Assembly (NCBI RefSeq): GCF_027857615.1
Contig: NZ_JAQIFT010000054.1
Location: 1-57,087, forward strand
Reading direction: 5' to 3'
DNA length: 57,087 nt
DNA from: Holtiella tumoricola
GTDB lineage: Bacteria > Bacillota > Clostridia > Lachnospirales > Cellulosilyticaceae
How positions within the stretch are numbered: the first letter of the stretch is position 1; each line of letters opens with the position of its first letter. Positions 42,227-49,753 of the stretch are shown here, one piece after another. A program made the position numbers and the translations under genes. Below the pieces are notes generated by a model. The model did not search any database, had not been told where the DNA came from, and worked only from the letters and a program-made list of their open reading frames with translations.

Positions 42227-42466
42227 ATGAGAATTGATAAATACTTAAAGCTTACGCGTATTATTAAAAGACGTACTATTGCACAAGAAGCATGTGACCA
42301 AGGTCGTGTGAGTATTAATGATAAAGTAGCCAAAGCATCAACCAATGTAAATATGGGTGATATTATTCAAATTCAATTTGGTGAAAAACTATTAAAATAT
42401 GAAGTTTTAGATATTAAAGAACATGTAAAAAAAGAAGATACAGAATCCTTATATCGTATGTTGTAA
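42227..42466 (+). CDS. rqcP: S4-domain RNA-binding protein RqcP
   Basis: A 79-aa protein consisting of one S4 domain: MRIDKYLKLTRIIKRRTIAQ, GRVSINDKVAKASTNVNMGD and a short tail. It is the YabO/Hsp15-like protein, shown in B. subtilis to act with RqcH in adding Ala tails to nascent chains on split 50S subunits. The ATG at 42227 has GGAGG upstream; any longer reading frame would run through the hup terminator. Synteny with hup and yabP supports the assignment. Confidence 0.93.
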   Translation: MRIDKYLKLTRIIKRRTIAQEACDQGRVSINDKVAKASTNVNMGDIIQIQFGEKLLKYEVLDIKEHVKKEDTESLYRML

Positions 42467-42473
42467 TAAAACT

Positions 42474-42527
42474 GAGTCCACCTCAATATAAATAAGTAGT
42501 AAGAACTTATTATAAAGGGGTGGATTT
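42474..42527 (+). promoter_or_regulatory. Hairpin covering the yabP ribosome binding site
   Basis: TCCACCTC (42477-42484) pairs with GGGGTGGA (42517-42524), and an inner stem AATAAGT/ACTTATT extends it. The right arm is the yabP Shine-Dalgarno, and ATTTTATT follows. It can act as a terminator of rqcP or mask yabP translation in read-through mRNA. Confidence 0.55.
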
Positions 42528-42531
42528 TATT

Positions 42532-42810
42532 ATGGAGGAAAAGATCGCTAAAAAACATACTTTAACTCTGTTAGACCGAACTAGGCTTAATATGACAGGT
42601 GTAACCGATGTATTTGCGTTTGATGAGAAAGTGATAGAGCTTGAAACGTCTCAGGGATACTTAGATATAGAGGGTGATGACTTACACATTGTCAAAATGA
42701 ATTTAGACAGTGGGGAATTAATCGTAGAAGGGCATGTATCAGGATTAATCTATCAAGAACAAAATAACTCTAGCAAAAAAGGTTCATTGCTAGGCAGATT
42801 ATTTAAGTAG
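42532..42810 (+). CDS. yabP: Sporulation protein YabP
   Basis: A 92-aa protein. KHTLTLLDRTRLNMTGVTDV, IELETSQGYLDIEGDDLHI and MNLDSGELIVEGHVSGLIY match the YabP family, needed in B. subtilis for spore development under sigma-E. The ATG at 42532 fits GGGGTGG 8 nt upstream; an upstream GTG lies inside that site. Its ribosome binding site is in the arm of a hairpin. yabQ follows after 12 nt. Confidence 0.93.
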   Translation: MEEKIAKKHTLTLLDRTRLNMTGVTDVFAFDEKVIELETSQGYLDIEGDDLHIVKMNLDSGELIVEGHVSGLIYQEQNNSSKKGSLLGRLFK

Positions 42811-42822
42811 CAGGTAGATGAT

Positions 42823-43341
42823 ATGAATCAAGTAGTAAATACTCAGAGCGGATTATTCCTAACCTGTATCCTAATAGGAGTAATTATGGGCATGCTCTAT
42901 GACCTTATAAGGATTTTTAGAAAGATTATTCCTCATCCTAACTGGAGTGTACAAGTTGAAGATACAATTTATTGGATATGTTGTGCACTCATAGGTTTTT
43001 CTATTTTATACATGCATAATTATGGACAAATTAGATTTTTTGTATTTATAGGTATTATATTAGGAGCTATATTTTATTTTTGCACGTTTAGCATTGTATT
43101 TATGAAGTTTGCCACCTGGCTTATAGAAGTCGTCAAACATATTCTAAGAACTTTAATACATATTATAAGTATTCCTATTAAGTGGATGATCAATGTTGTT
43201 AAAATACCACTTAGAATGCTTAAACGATTTGGTATTCAATTAGATAATAAACGTAAGTGGAAAATGAAGAAATTGCAGAGAAGATTATACTTTAAAAATG
43301 CAGATATTAAGAGTGGAGTAAAATATAAGCGCACAAAGTGA
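42823..43341 (+). CDS. yabQ: Spore cortex biosynthesis protein YabQ
   Basis: A 172-aa membrane protein with four or five hydrophobic helices in residues 1-120 and a strongly basic C-terminal tail (KRKWKMKKLQRRLYFKN). The segment GVIMGMLYDLIRIFRKIIPHP is typical of YabQ, a sigma-E dependent protein needed for cortex formation and placed in the membrane around the forespore. It lies between yabP and divIC, as in B. subtilis. The ribosome binding site is weak, so translational coupling to yabP is likely. Confidence 0.9.
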   Translation: MNQVVNTQSGLFLTCILIGVIMGMLYDLIRIFRKIIPHPNWSVQVEDTIYWICCALIGFSILYMHNYGQIRFFVFIGIILGAIFYFCTFSIVFMKFATWLIEVVKHILRTLIHIISIPIKWMINVVKIPLRMLKRFGIQLDNKRKWKMKKLQRRLYFKNADIKSGVKYKRTK

Positions 43342-43401
43342 TTTACAACACCTGTTAAAAATATTAAGATAGAAATAGAACAATTAATAGGTGGGATACA
43401 C

Positions 43402-43677
43402 ATGATAAATAAGAAAATAATATGGCGTATAACCTTTATAACAAGCATGGGCATATTACTTTATTTAGGAGCAAGAACAATTGAGTTAAATAAAGTTATC
43501 AATAAGCTAGATAATCAGCTTGTTGAAGCTACAAAGAAGCTAGAAGAAGAACAGAATGAACTAGAGGAGCTTAATAAAGAAAAGGACAATATGGAGACTC
43601 TAGAGTACATAGAACGTGTAGCCAGAGACAAGCTAGGGATGGTTAAGAAAGATGATATTGTATTTAAAGAAAAATAA
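43402..43677 (+). CDS. divIC: Septum formation initiator DivIC/FtsB-like
   Basis: A 91-aa bitopic protein with one membrane helix (about residues 8-25), a coiled coil (VINKLDNQLVEATKKLEEEQ and on to about residue 65), and the motif YIERVARDKLGMVKKDD found in DivIC/FtsL-type proteins. It acts with FtsL and DivIB in the divisome. GGTGGGA lies upstream of the ATG. Family placement is clear; the choice between DivIC and FtsL rests on the yabP-yabQ-divIC order. Confidence 0.88.
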   Translation: MINKKIIWRITFITSMGILLYLGARTIELNKVINKLDNQLVEATKKLEEEQNELEELNKEKDNMETLEYIERVARDKLGMVKKDDIVFKEK

Positions 43678-43720
43678 GGGCTGTTGCAACTAGAGGGTAG
43701 TGTGCAAACAGTCCTCTTTG
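43678..43720 (+). terminator. Probable terminator after divIC
   Basis: GGGCTGTTGCA pairs with TGCAAACAGTCC around a 14-nt loop, followed by T-rich DNA. It begins at the divIC stop. Confidence 0.6.
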
Positions 43721-43839
43721 TTTGCCAAAAGAATTGGATAAGGACTAGACAATAGCAGTTGTTTATAGGTAGAATCAAGCATAAGGGTATAATGGTAATA
43801 TCTACAATATGAGTATAAAGTTAAATAAAAAGAAAAGAG

Positions 43840-44718
43840 ATGATGAGAGTGAGTAAGGTAGGACTTGTATTAGAAGGCGGAGGAATGCGAGGCCTGTATA
43901 CAGCAGGAGTTCTAGATTATTTTTTAGATGAAGAGATATATTTTCATAATGTAATAGGTGTTTCAGCAGGAGCATGTAATGCAGTATCATATATTGCAAA
44001 ACAAAGAGGAAGAAATCTCAAGGTTAATACAGAGTACATTGGAGATAAAAGATATCTAAGTATGCAAAATCTAATAAAACAAGGAAGCTTGTTTGGGATG
44101 GATTTTATATTTAAAATGATCCCGGATGAGTTAGTGCCCTTTGATTATGATGCTTATTTTAATTCACCAATGCATCTTACTATTGTAGCAACTAATTGTG
44201 AAACGGGAGAACCAGAGTATTTAGACGGAAGAAATACACAATTAGTTAATGAGTATTTGAGAGCTTCAAGCTCTATTCCTATGTTTGCACCTATAGTAGA
44301 GCTTGAGGGGAAGAAGTTGTTAGATGGTGGAACTGCAGATTCAATTCCAATTCAATATTCAATTAAACAAGGACATGACAAGAATATAGTAGTAGTAACG
44401 AGAAATGCAGACTATATAAAAAAACCAGAACCATTTAAACACATTTATACACATAAATATAAACAGTATCCAAAGCTTATTCATACGATTGGTAATAGAC
44501 ATGAAAACTATAATAATACATTGAAATCTTTGCAAGAATTAGAAGCAGAAGGTAAGATTATTGTTATAAGACCTACTAAGCTTATTAAAATTGATAGATT
44601 TGAAAAAGATAAAAATAAGTTAGAAGAATTATACTATGAGGGATATGAAGATGCAAAAACACTTGGGAATAAAATTAAGCTATATTGTAGTAATTGCGAT
44701 AATGTAGATATGAGATAG
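43840..44718 (+). CDS. Patatin-like phospholipase
   Basis: A 292-aa protein. It has the oxyanion loop LVLEGGGMRGLYTAGVLD, the nucleophile motif GVSAGAC (Ser near residue 45), and the dyad Asp in LLDGGTADSIP. The family includes YjjU/RssA-like bacterial hydrolases acting on lipid esters; the natural substrate is unknown. The start may be ATG 43840 or the adjacent ATG 43843, as the ribosome binding site is weak. It lacks a signal peptide, so it is cytosolic. No functional link to its neighbours is visible. Confidence 0.87.
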   Translation: MMRVSKVGLVLEGGGMRGLYTAGVLDYFLDEEIYFHNVIGVSAGACNAVSYIAKQRGRNLKVNTEYIGDKRYLSMQNLIKQGSLFGMDFIFKMIPDELVPFDYDAYFNSPMHLTIVATNCETGEPEYLDGRNTQLVNEYLRASSSIPMFAPIVELEGKKLLDGGTADSIPIQYSIKQGHDKNIVVVTRNADYIKKPEPFKHIYTHKYKQYPKLIHTIGNRHENYNNTLKSLQELEAEGKIIVIRPTKLIKIDRFEKDKNKLEELYYEGYEDAKTLGNKIKLYCSNCDNVDMR

Positions 44719-44745
44719 GTGTTTATACTTTACTCATAATCCTGT

Positions 44746-44789
44746 AGTATAGTACATTGAAGTAGGTATTCAATGAAATGAACTATACT
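44746..44789. repeat. Two-part inverted repeat before the MATE gene
   Basis: AGTATAGT pairs with ACTATACT, and inside it CATTGAA pairs with TTCAATG around a 7-nt loop. It ends just before the Shine-Dalgarno of the MATE gene and has no T-run, so it looks like an operator or leader structure rather than a terminator. Confidence 0.55.
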
Positions 44790-44806
44790 TAAAAGGAGTG
44801 AACAAA

Positions 44807-46225
44807 TTGAAAAAGAATACAACAGATTTGGGTAAGGATAGTATTGGAGGGTTGCTTTTTAAGTTAGCGCTACCAGCTATTATCGCACAAATGGTAAATG
44901 TACTTTATAACATTGTAGATAGAATGTACATTGGTAGGCTTCCAGATAGTAATGCAATGGCAGGGGTAGGGATTGCGTTTCCTGTTATTATAATAGTATC
45001 TGCTTTTAGTGCATTAGTAGGAATGGGGGGCGCTCCTTTAGCAGCTATTAAGCTAGGAGAGAAAGATAAAGATGGTGCAGAGCAAATTATGACCACTAGC
45101 TTTTCTTTACTTTTAATAGTCGGAGTTGCTTTGATGGGATTACTTTTGATTTTCAAAGATCCAATTCTATGGGCATTTGGAGCTAGTGATGCAACTATTG
45201 AATATGCATCTGACTATTTAACGATTTATTTAATTGGTACGCTTGCAGTACAGTTAGCACTAGGGATGAATTCATTCATCAATACGCAAGGTTTTGCTAA
45301 AATAGGTATGTGCACAGTTATGGTAGGTGCAATTATTAATATTGTTTTAGACCCAATCTTTATTTTTGGATTTGGTATGGGCGTAAAAGGTGCTGCATTA
45401 GCAACTATACTTGCTCAAATGGCTTCAGCTGTATGGGTAATCTATTTCTTCTTTGGAAAAGAAAAGCATTTTAAAAATGGTATTTTAGATGAACTACTTG
45501 GACAAAAAAGTACAATTAAAATAAGAAAAGAATATTTAAAGCCTAATATGTCAGTAGGATTTAAAATTATGGCATTAGGTATTTCACCATTTATTATGCA
45601 ATCAACAGAAAGTTTAGTGCTTATTAGTTTAAATAATCAATTACTTACATATGGTAATTTACTAGGTGAGGGAATTGGAAACTTAGCTATTGGATCAATG
45701 ACAATTATGAGCAGTATTATGCAAATAGTAAGTTTACCAATGCTAGGATTAACACAAGGGGCACAGCCTATTATCAGTTATAACTATGGTGCTAGACAAA
45801 TGGATAGGGTTAAAAAGACATTTAAATTATTACTTACATGTTGTTTAACTTATACAGGTATAATGTGGCTAGTTGTTATGTTTGCACCACAAATACTTGT
45901 AAGCTTATTTAATAATGATCCAAATGTAATGGAAATGACAACATGGAGTATGAAAATATTCTTTGCAGGACTCTTTATGATGGGTGCACAAACAGCGTGT
46001 CAACAAACTTTCTTAGCATTAGGGCAAGCTAAAATTTCATTATTCTTAGCTTTATTAAGAAAAATTATTTTACTTATTCCTCTTGTATTTATTTTACCAT
46101 TATTTATGACAGATCAATTAGCAGGTGTATTAATGGCAGAGCCAGTAGCGGATATCTTAGCTGCACTTACAACATTAACTTGCTTTATTATCTTCTATAA
46201 GAAAACTTTTGCAGAAGATAAATAG
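44807..46225 (+). CDS. MATE family efflux transporter
   Basis: A 472-aa protein with 12 predicted membrane helices. Its N-terminus LGKDSIGGLLFKLALPAIIAQ is typical of the NorM/DinF-type multidrug and toxic compound exporters, as is MLGLTQGAQPIISYNYGAR in the second half. It probably exports cationic compounds against sodium or proton influx. The start is TTG 44807 because AAAGGAG lies 8 nt upstream; a GTG three codons earlier overlaps that site. A nested inverted repeat upstream may control it. Confidence 0.87.
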   Translation: MKKNTTDLGKDSIGGLLFKLALPAIIAQMVNVLYNIVDRMYIGRLPDSNAMAGVGIAFPVIIIVSAFSALVGMGGAPLAAIKLGEKDKDGAEQIMTTSFSLLLIVGVALMGLLLIFKDPILWAFGASDATIEYASDYLTIYLIGTLAVQLALGMNSFINTQGFAKIGMCTVMVGAIINIVLDPIFIFGFGMGVKGAALATILAQMASAVWVIYFFFGKEKHFKNGILDELLGQKSTIKIRKEYLKPNMSVGFKIMALGISPFIMQSTESLVLISLNNQLLTYGNLLGEGIGNLAIGSMTIMSSIMQIVSLPMLGLTQGAQPIISYNYGARQMDRVKKTFKLLLTCCLTYTGIMWLVVMFAPQILVSLFNNDPNVMEMTTWSMKIFFAGLFMMGAQTACQQTFLALGQAKISLFLALLRKIILLIPLVFILPLFMTDQLAGVLMAEPVADILAALTTLTCFIIFYKKTFAEDK

Positions 46226-46240
46226 AAAATAAATAAAATG

Positions 46241-46283
46241 AAAAGAGATTTAGTCGTATTATAAAAAGACTAAATCTCTTTTT
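46241..46283 (+). terminator. Terminator of the MATE gene
   Basis: A 15-bp stem AAAAGAGATTTAGTC with its complement, loop of about 12 nt, five T residues. Confidence 0.9.
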
Positions 46284-46335
46284 AATAAAGGAAAGAAAAA
46301 AACTAGAAAAAAACCAAAAAAAATTAAAAAACTAC

Positions 46336-46364
46336 TTGCATTATGACAAGTAATAAGATATACT
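46336..46364 (+). promoter_or_regulatory. Promoter of the tRNA-Met/tRNA-Val pair
   Basis: TTGCAT, a 17-nt spacer and TATACT end 40 nt before tRNA-Met. Confidence 0.65.
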
Positions 46365-46403
46365 ACAGAAGTGCTTGAGGCAAGGCTTCAAGAAAATGAA
46401 TAT

Positions 46404-46477
46404 GGCGGAATAGCTCAGTTGGCTAGAGCACATGGTTCATACCCATGGTGTCGGCGGTTCAAATCCGTCTTCCGCTA
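46404..46477 (+). tRNA. tRNA-Met (CAT), elongator type
   Basis: The cloverleaf is complete: acceptor GGCGGAA pairs with TTCCGCT (G-T at the first pair), and anticodon stem CATGG/CCATG holds loop TTCATAC with CAT at 46438-46440. The stem lacks the GGG/CCC pairs of initiator tRNA, so elongator Met is favoured. A lysidine-modified Ile tRNA is less likely. Confidence 0.92.
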
Positions 46478-46481
46478 CTTT

Positions 46482-46554
46482 GGTCGCTTAGCTCAGCTGG
46501 GAGAGCACCTGCCTTACAAGCAGGGGGTCATAGGTTCGAGCCCTATAGCGACCA
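46482..46554 (+). tRNA. tRNA-Val (TAC)
   Basis: Acceptor GGTCGCT pairs with AGCGACC, and anticodon stem CCTGC/GCAGG holds loop CTTACAA with TAC at 46515-46517. The T-arm has GGTTCGAGCC. It lies 4 nt after tRNA-Met and shares its promoter and terminator. Confidence 0.95.
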
Positions 46555-46568
46555 TTTTAATTTTGAAA

Positions 46569-46605
46569 AAAGCTCTGATATGTTTAGGCATATCAGAGCT
46601 TTTTT
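46569..46605. terminator. Terminator of the tRNA pair and convergent gene
   Basis: A 14-bp stem AAGCTCTGATATG with its complement, 6-nt loop and T-run. The reverse strand also ends in T residues and lies at the end of the stalk-domain gene. Confidence 0.9.
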
Positions 46606-46606
46606 G

Positions 46607-47158
46607 TTATGGTGTTGTAAAGTATACGGAAGATGTAGCATCATCGTATTTAACATTAAAGCCTAGTGATTCTGCTGTAAAGCGAATAGGTAAATAAGTT
46701 TTACCTTCATAAAGCATAGTACGTACATCTAGACTAGTTTGATCTACATTTACAGTAGAGGCTTTTGATGGACTATTTTTGAGATAACTTATGGCTTTAC
46801 GATATCCTTGGGGCATCTCTAGACGTTTTGAAGCAGTTTCTACAATAGCTACTTTGTTAGAGCCATTCCAACCGATTTCAGCTCCTAGGATTTCTCCAAC
46901 TTCACGAAGTGGAAGATACACGCGACCTTTGTAAGTGAATGAACGATTAGATAAAGTAATAGGCTTTTTGTCAAAATAAACTTTAATGGTTGAAAAACTT
47001 GCGTCTTTGCCTACATCTACAGATACTGCTTGTTGCTCTTTGAGTAATTTAAGAGTAGTAGTATTAAGTGTAGTATCTACTTTATCACTAGGAAGACCAA
47101 ATGTTATGTTTGAAGTGCAAAGTAGACAAATTAATAGTATAAAGCTGTATTTTTTCAT
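46607..47158 (-). CDS. Secreted copper-amine-oxidase-like stalk domain protein
   Basis: A 183-aa protein with a signal peptide (residues 1-22) and two copies of the stalk-domain motif. One is ITLSNRSFTYKGRVYLPLRE followed by VGEILGAEIGW; the second is MLYEGKTYLPIRFTAESLGF followed by NVKYDDATSSVYF. This domain is common on clostridial secreted and cell-wall proteins and is structural, not catalytic. There is no partner enzyme domain. GGGGGAG precedes the ATG. Its function is unknown. Confidence 0.8.
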   Translation of the reverse strand: MKKYSFILLICLLCTSNITFGLPSDKVDTTLNTTTLKLLKEQQAVSVDVGKDASFSTIKVYFDKKPITLSNRSFTYKGRVYLPLREVGEILGAEIGWNGSNKVAIVETASKRLEMPQGYRKAISYLKNSPSKASTVNVDQTSLDVRTMLYEGKTYLPIRFTAESLGFNVKYDDATSSVYFTTP

Positions 47159-47224
47159 AATCTCCCCCTAAAATAATAATATTCACTTATAAGCTTAACA
47201 TTAATTAGAAAAAAATAAAATATT

Positions 47225-47611
47225 CTAAACTAAATAATCGCTTAATAGAACAGAAATAGGGAAGACATTATCGGTTATCCAAGAATTAAACTCACTAGCA
47301 TGAGCTTCTTTTTCTAAAAAAAGTTTATAAAGGACAATAGGGATGTGTTCGGTGCGAATATCTCCAAAAGGAGTACCAAGGTGAGTATTAGTTTTTTCGA
47401 GAGATCCATTTAGATATAATGTAAATACATCACATAGATGGCCATTGATCCTTTTTTGATGACCAACTAAACCTATTGGTACAGCATAATTTGGTGTACA
47501 AGAATTAGAGATATAAATAGATGATAGAAAGTCTTTTTTATAATTGTGTGAATCAAAATAGTCGGTAATACTTTTAAGTAGAACTTCAGGAGTGTGTGTA
47601 AATAGATTCAT
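47225..47611 (-). CDS. Hypothetical protein
   Basis: A 128-aa protein I do not recognise. It is predicted soluble, with no signal peptide or membrane helix. Features are a Gly/His-rich middle (PIGLVGHQKRINGHLCDVFT), single Cys residues near positions 38 and 60, and a hydrophobic C-terminal end. GTGAGG lies at the right distance from the ATG and codon use resembles the neighbours, so it is probably real. It is on the same strand as the stalk-domain gene but separated by 66 nt. Confidence 0.6.
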   Translation of the reverse strand: MNLFTHTPEVLLKSITDYFDSHNYKKDFLSSIYISNSCTPNYAVPIGLVGHQKRINGHLCDVFTLYLNGSLEKTNTHLGTPFGDIRTEHIPIVLYKLFLEKEAHASEFNSWITDNVFPISVLLSDYLV

Positions 47612-47704
47612 AATATTTGCCTCACCATTTTATATTTTTTTGTAGTCTTTCCATATGATGAAGAAGCTATACAAATGGTAAGAGTTATAAAATAAGAGAA
47701 ACTA

Positions 47705-47744
47705 AAAATAGGAGGGCTGTCATAGACAGACCCTCCTATTTTTA
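47705..47744. terminator. Terminator of the cytosolic parvulin gene
   Basis: AAAAATAGGAGGG and its complement flank an inner CTGTC/GACAG stem with TAT loop. T-runs are present in both orientations. Confidence 0.88.
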
Positions 47745-47746
47745 AA

Positions 47747-48487
47747 TTATTTCATTTCTACTGTGTATTTAGCTTTAAGTTCAGCTTGTTTTGCAGAATA
47801 AACGTCATTGTGTTTAACTGACATTACAAATTGTTGAACTTGATCTTTAACTTTTTCAAATTCTGCTTCTTCACCATTGTTAATAGAAACAAGTTTAATT
47901 AAGTGGTAACCAAATTGTGTTTGAACTGGTTCACTTACTTCATCAGCTTTCATAGTAAAAACAGCATTTTCGAATTCAGGAACCATTTGGCCTCTACCGA
48001 ATTCACCTAAATCTCCACCACGTTCGCTAGATGGGCAGCTTGAGTATTTTTGTGCAGCATCTTCAAATGCAAGACCAGCATTGATTTCAGCTAAAATTTC
48101 TTCTGCTTTTTCTTTAGAATCTACTAAAATGTGTTTTGCACGAGCAGTAGCAGCAGAACGGAAAGTATCTTTGTTGTTATTGAAGTATTCTAATGCTTCT
48201 TCGTCTGAAACAGTTACAGTACCTAATAATTTGCTAAGTGCATATTGTTTTAAAAGGTTGCTGTACATACTTTCAGCAGCTGTTATAAATTCTTGATCTT
48301 TATCTAATCCATTTTCAATAGCATCAGAATAGAAAAGCTCTTGAGTAATAAGTTCTTCGATAAGTTTTTGACGACCATCCTCAGATGCAAATCTTGCAGC
48401 ATTTTGTCCTAAGCTGTGAACTAAGCTAACAAGATGACTTTCAGTAATTTCACGGCCATCAACGATAGCAATAACTTTATTTTCCAT
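47747..48487 (-). CDS. Cytosolic parvulin-type peptidyl-prolyl isomerase
   Basis: A 246-aa protein. Residues 1-105 are a SurA-like helical chaperone part starting VIAIVDGREITESHLVSL. Residues 110-205 are a parvulin domain with ATARAKHILVDSKEKAEEIL, FEDAAQKYSSCPSSERGGDL, GEFGRGQMVPEFENAVF and TQFGYHLIKL. It has no signal peptide or lipobox, unlike the PrsA-like protein at 39 kb, so it acts in the cytoplasm. AAGGAG is 6 nt upstream of the ATG. Clients are unknown. Confidence 0.88.
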   Translation of the reverse strand: MENKVIAIVDGREITESHLVSLVHSLGQNAARFASEDGRQKLIEELITQELFYSDAIENGLDKDQEFITAAESMYSNLLKQYALSKLLGTVTVSDEEALEYFNNNKDTFRSAATARAKHILVDSKEKAEEILAEINAGLAFEDAAQKYSSCPSSERGGDLGEFGRGQMVPEFENAVFTMKADEVSEPVQTQFGYHLIKLVSINNGEEAEFEKVKDQVQQFVMSVKHNDVYSAKQAELKAKYTVEMK

Positions 48488-48531
48488 AATAATCTCCTTT
48501 TAATAAGTAGTTATAGTGCTATTGCTATTGT

Positions 48532-48559
48532 ACCATAAAACAAAGCCGGTCATAAAGTA
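48532..48559 (+). promoter_or_regulatory. Sigma-K-like promoter candidate for the amidase-domain gene
   Basis: AC (48532-48533), a 17-nt spacer and CATAAAGTA (fits CATANNNTA) lie 40 nt before the ATG at 48598. The motif is short, so chance is possible. Confidence 0.3.
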
Positions 48560-48597
48560 TATTTATTTTGTATAAGATATTAGAAGGGGGTGGGTAA

Positions 48598-49638
48598 ATG
48601 AAGGAGGAAGTAGATCAAATAAAAAATACAATTACAAGGTATATAGAAACGTATTATAGAATGTTAGGAAATCAAGATTATAATCCTTATCTTTTGAAAG
48701 ATTATTTTGCCTATAGCTTAAAAGGAAATCATAGTTTTGTCCAAGAAGAAATAGCACTTAAAAATCGAATTAACCATAATAGTCAGTTAGCAAATTATTT
48801 ATTATTTGAGCAGCCTGAGATTGATATAAAATGGAGATTAATCAATAAATCAGGTAGGCAATGTCAGGTACACATGGGATTGGATATAAAAATGCAGTAT
48901 AGAGGAGTAGAGGACTATACAACTATCAAGAATCTAGAACACTTTTTTACATTAACACAAGAAGGAGCAATATGGCGTATAGAAGAGGATCGATATGAAA
49001 ATGAATTTAAGTGTATAGAGATAGAGGATGGGAAGAAAGAGAAAAAAAAGAAAAATAGAAAGAAAAATAGAAAGAATAAAGAATGGCTTTTAATGGAACG
49101 TGAGGAAAAATCACAACCAAAAGGGATTTATATGAGAGAAAAAGCTGTTGCCTATGCCAAGAAGTATGCTATTACTCCTAATACAAAAGAGTGGAAAAAC
49201 TATGAAGAATGGGGAGGAGATTGTACTAATTTTGTATCACAATGTCTATTTGAGGGGAATATACCATTCGACCACCAAGGAAGATATATAAATGATAAAT
49301 GGTACTGGTACTCTGATCATTATCGTACACCCAGTTTTACAAGTGCCACAGCTTTTAAGGATTATATGCTTAGAAATAAGGGGTTTGGATTAGTGGCAAG
49401 GTTGGGGAGTTTGCAAACGATGCAGCTAGGAGATATTGTACAATTAGGCGATTTACAGGTGACAACGCATAGCATGATTGTAGTGGATATAGTAAAAGAT
49501 GAAAATGATATAAATGTGACAAAAGATTTACTCATAGCCCAACATTCGGGAGTGGGGGGGATAAGAGGTTACAATATTCCACTTAGTAGTAAGCCTAATG
49601 CGCGAGTTTACTATAATATTTTAGGGTATAATCCTTAA
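48598..49638 (+). CDS. Amidase_6-domain protein
   Basis: A 346-aa protein without a signal peptide. Residues 1-135 form an uncharacterised N-terminal region. A Lys/Arg/Asn-rich linker (about residues 143-165) follows, then a C-terminal putative amidase domain: REKAVAYAKKYAITPN, WGGDCTNFVSQCLFEG with the likely catalytic Cys, and TTHSMIVVD with the likely His. Such domains are found on Firmicute proteins thought to cut peptide or cell-wall bonds. GGGGGTGGG precedes the ATG. A possible sigma-K element suggests mother-cell expression, but this is weak. Confidence 0.78.
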   Translation: MKEEVDQIKNTITRYIETYYRMLGNQDYNPYLLKDYFAYSLKGNHSFVQEEIALKNRINHNSQLANYLLFEQPEIDIKWRLINKSGRQCQVHMGLDIKMQYRGVEDYTTIKNLEHFFTLTQEGAIWRIEEDRYENEFKCIEIEDGKKEKKKKNRKKNRKNKEWLLMEREEKSQPKGIYMREKAVAYAKKYAITPNTKEWKNYEEWGGDCTNFVSQCLFEGNIPFDHQGRYINDKWYWYSDHYRTPSFTSATAFKDYMLRNKGFGLVARLGSLQTMQLGDIVQLGDLQVTTHSMIVVDIVKDENDINVTKDLLIAQHSGVGGIRGYNIPLSSKPNARVYYNILGYNP

Positions 49639-49660
49639 ATGTGCTAAAAGGTTAGCTGAA

Positions 49661-49728
49661 TTTGTCTAAAAGTTTTTTGAAAAAAATTCCAGTTATTTAC
49701 AAATATTTCAACTTATCTCTTCTATAAT
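49661..49728 (+). promoter_or_regulatory. Spo0A-type sigma-A promoter of spoIIE
   Basis: TATAAT (49723-49728) is preceded by TTTACA (49696-49701) with a 21-nt spacer, the unusual spacing known for Spo0A-activated spoIIE and spoIIG promoters in B. subtilis. TTTGTCTAAAA at 49661-49671 is one base off the 0A box core. Leader length is about 20 nt. Confidence 0.6.
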
Positions 49729-49753
49729 AAACATTACGTAGGAGGGAAGATAA

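Noticed and set aside
46371..46697. Protein-coding frame across the tRNA-Met/tRNA-Val genes
   Set aside because: The frame is produced by two tRNA genes and a terminator. It has no ribosome binding site.
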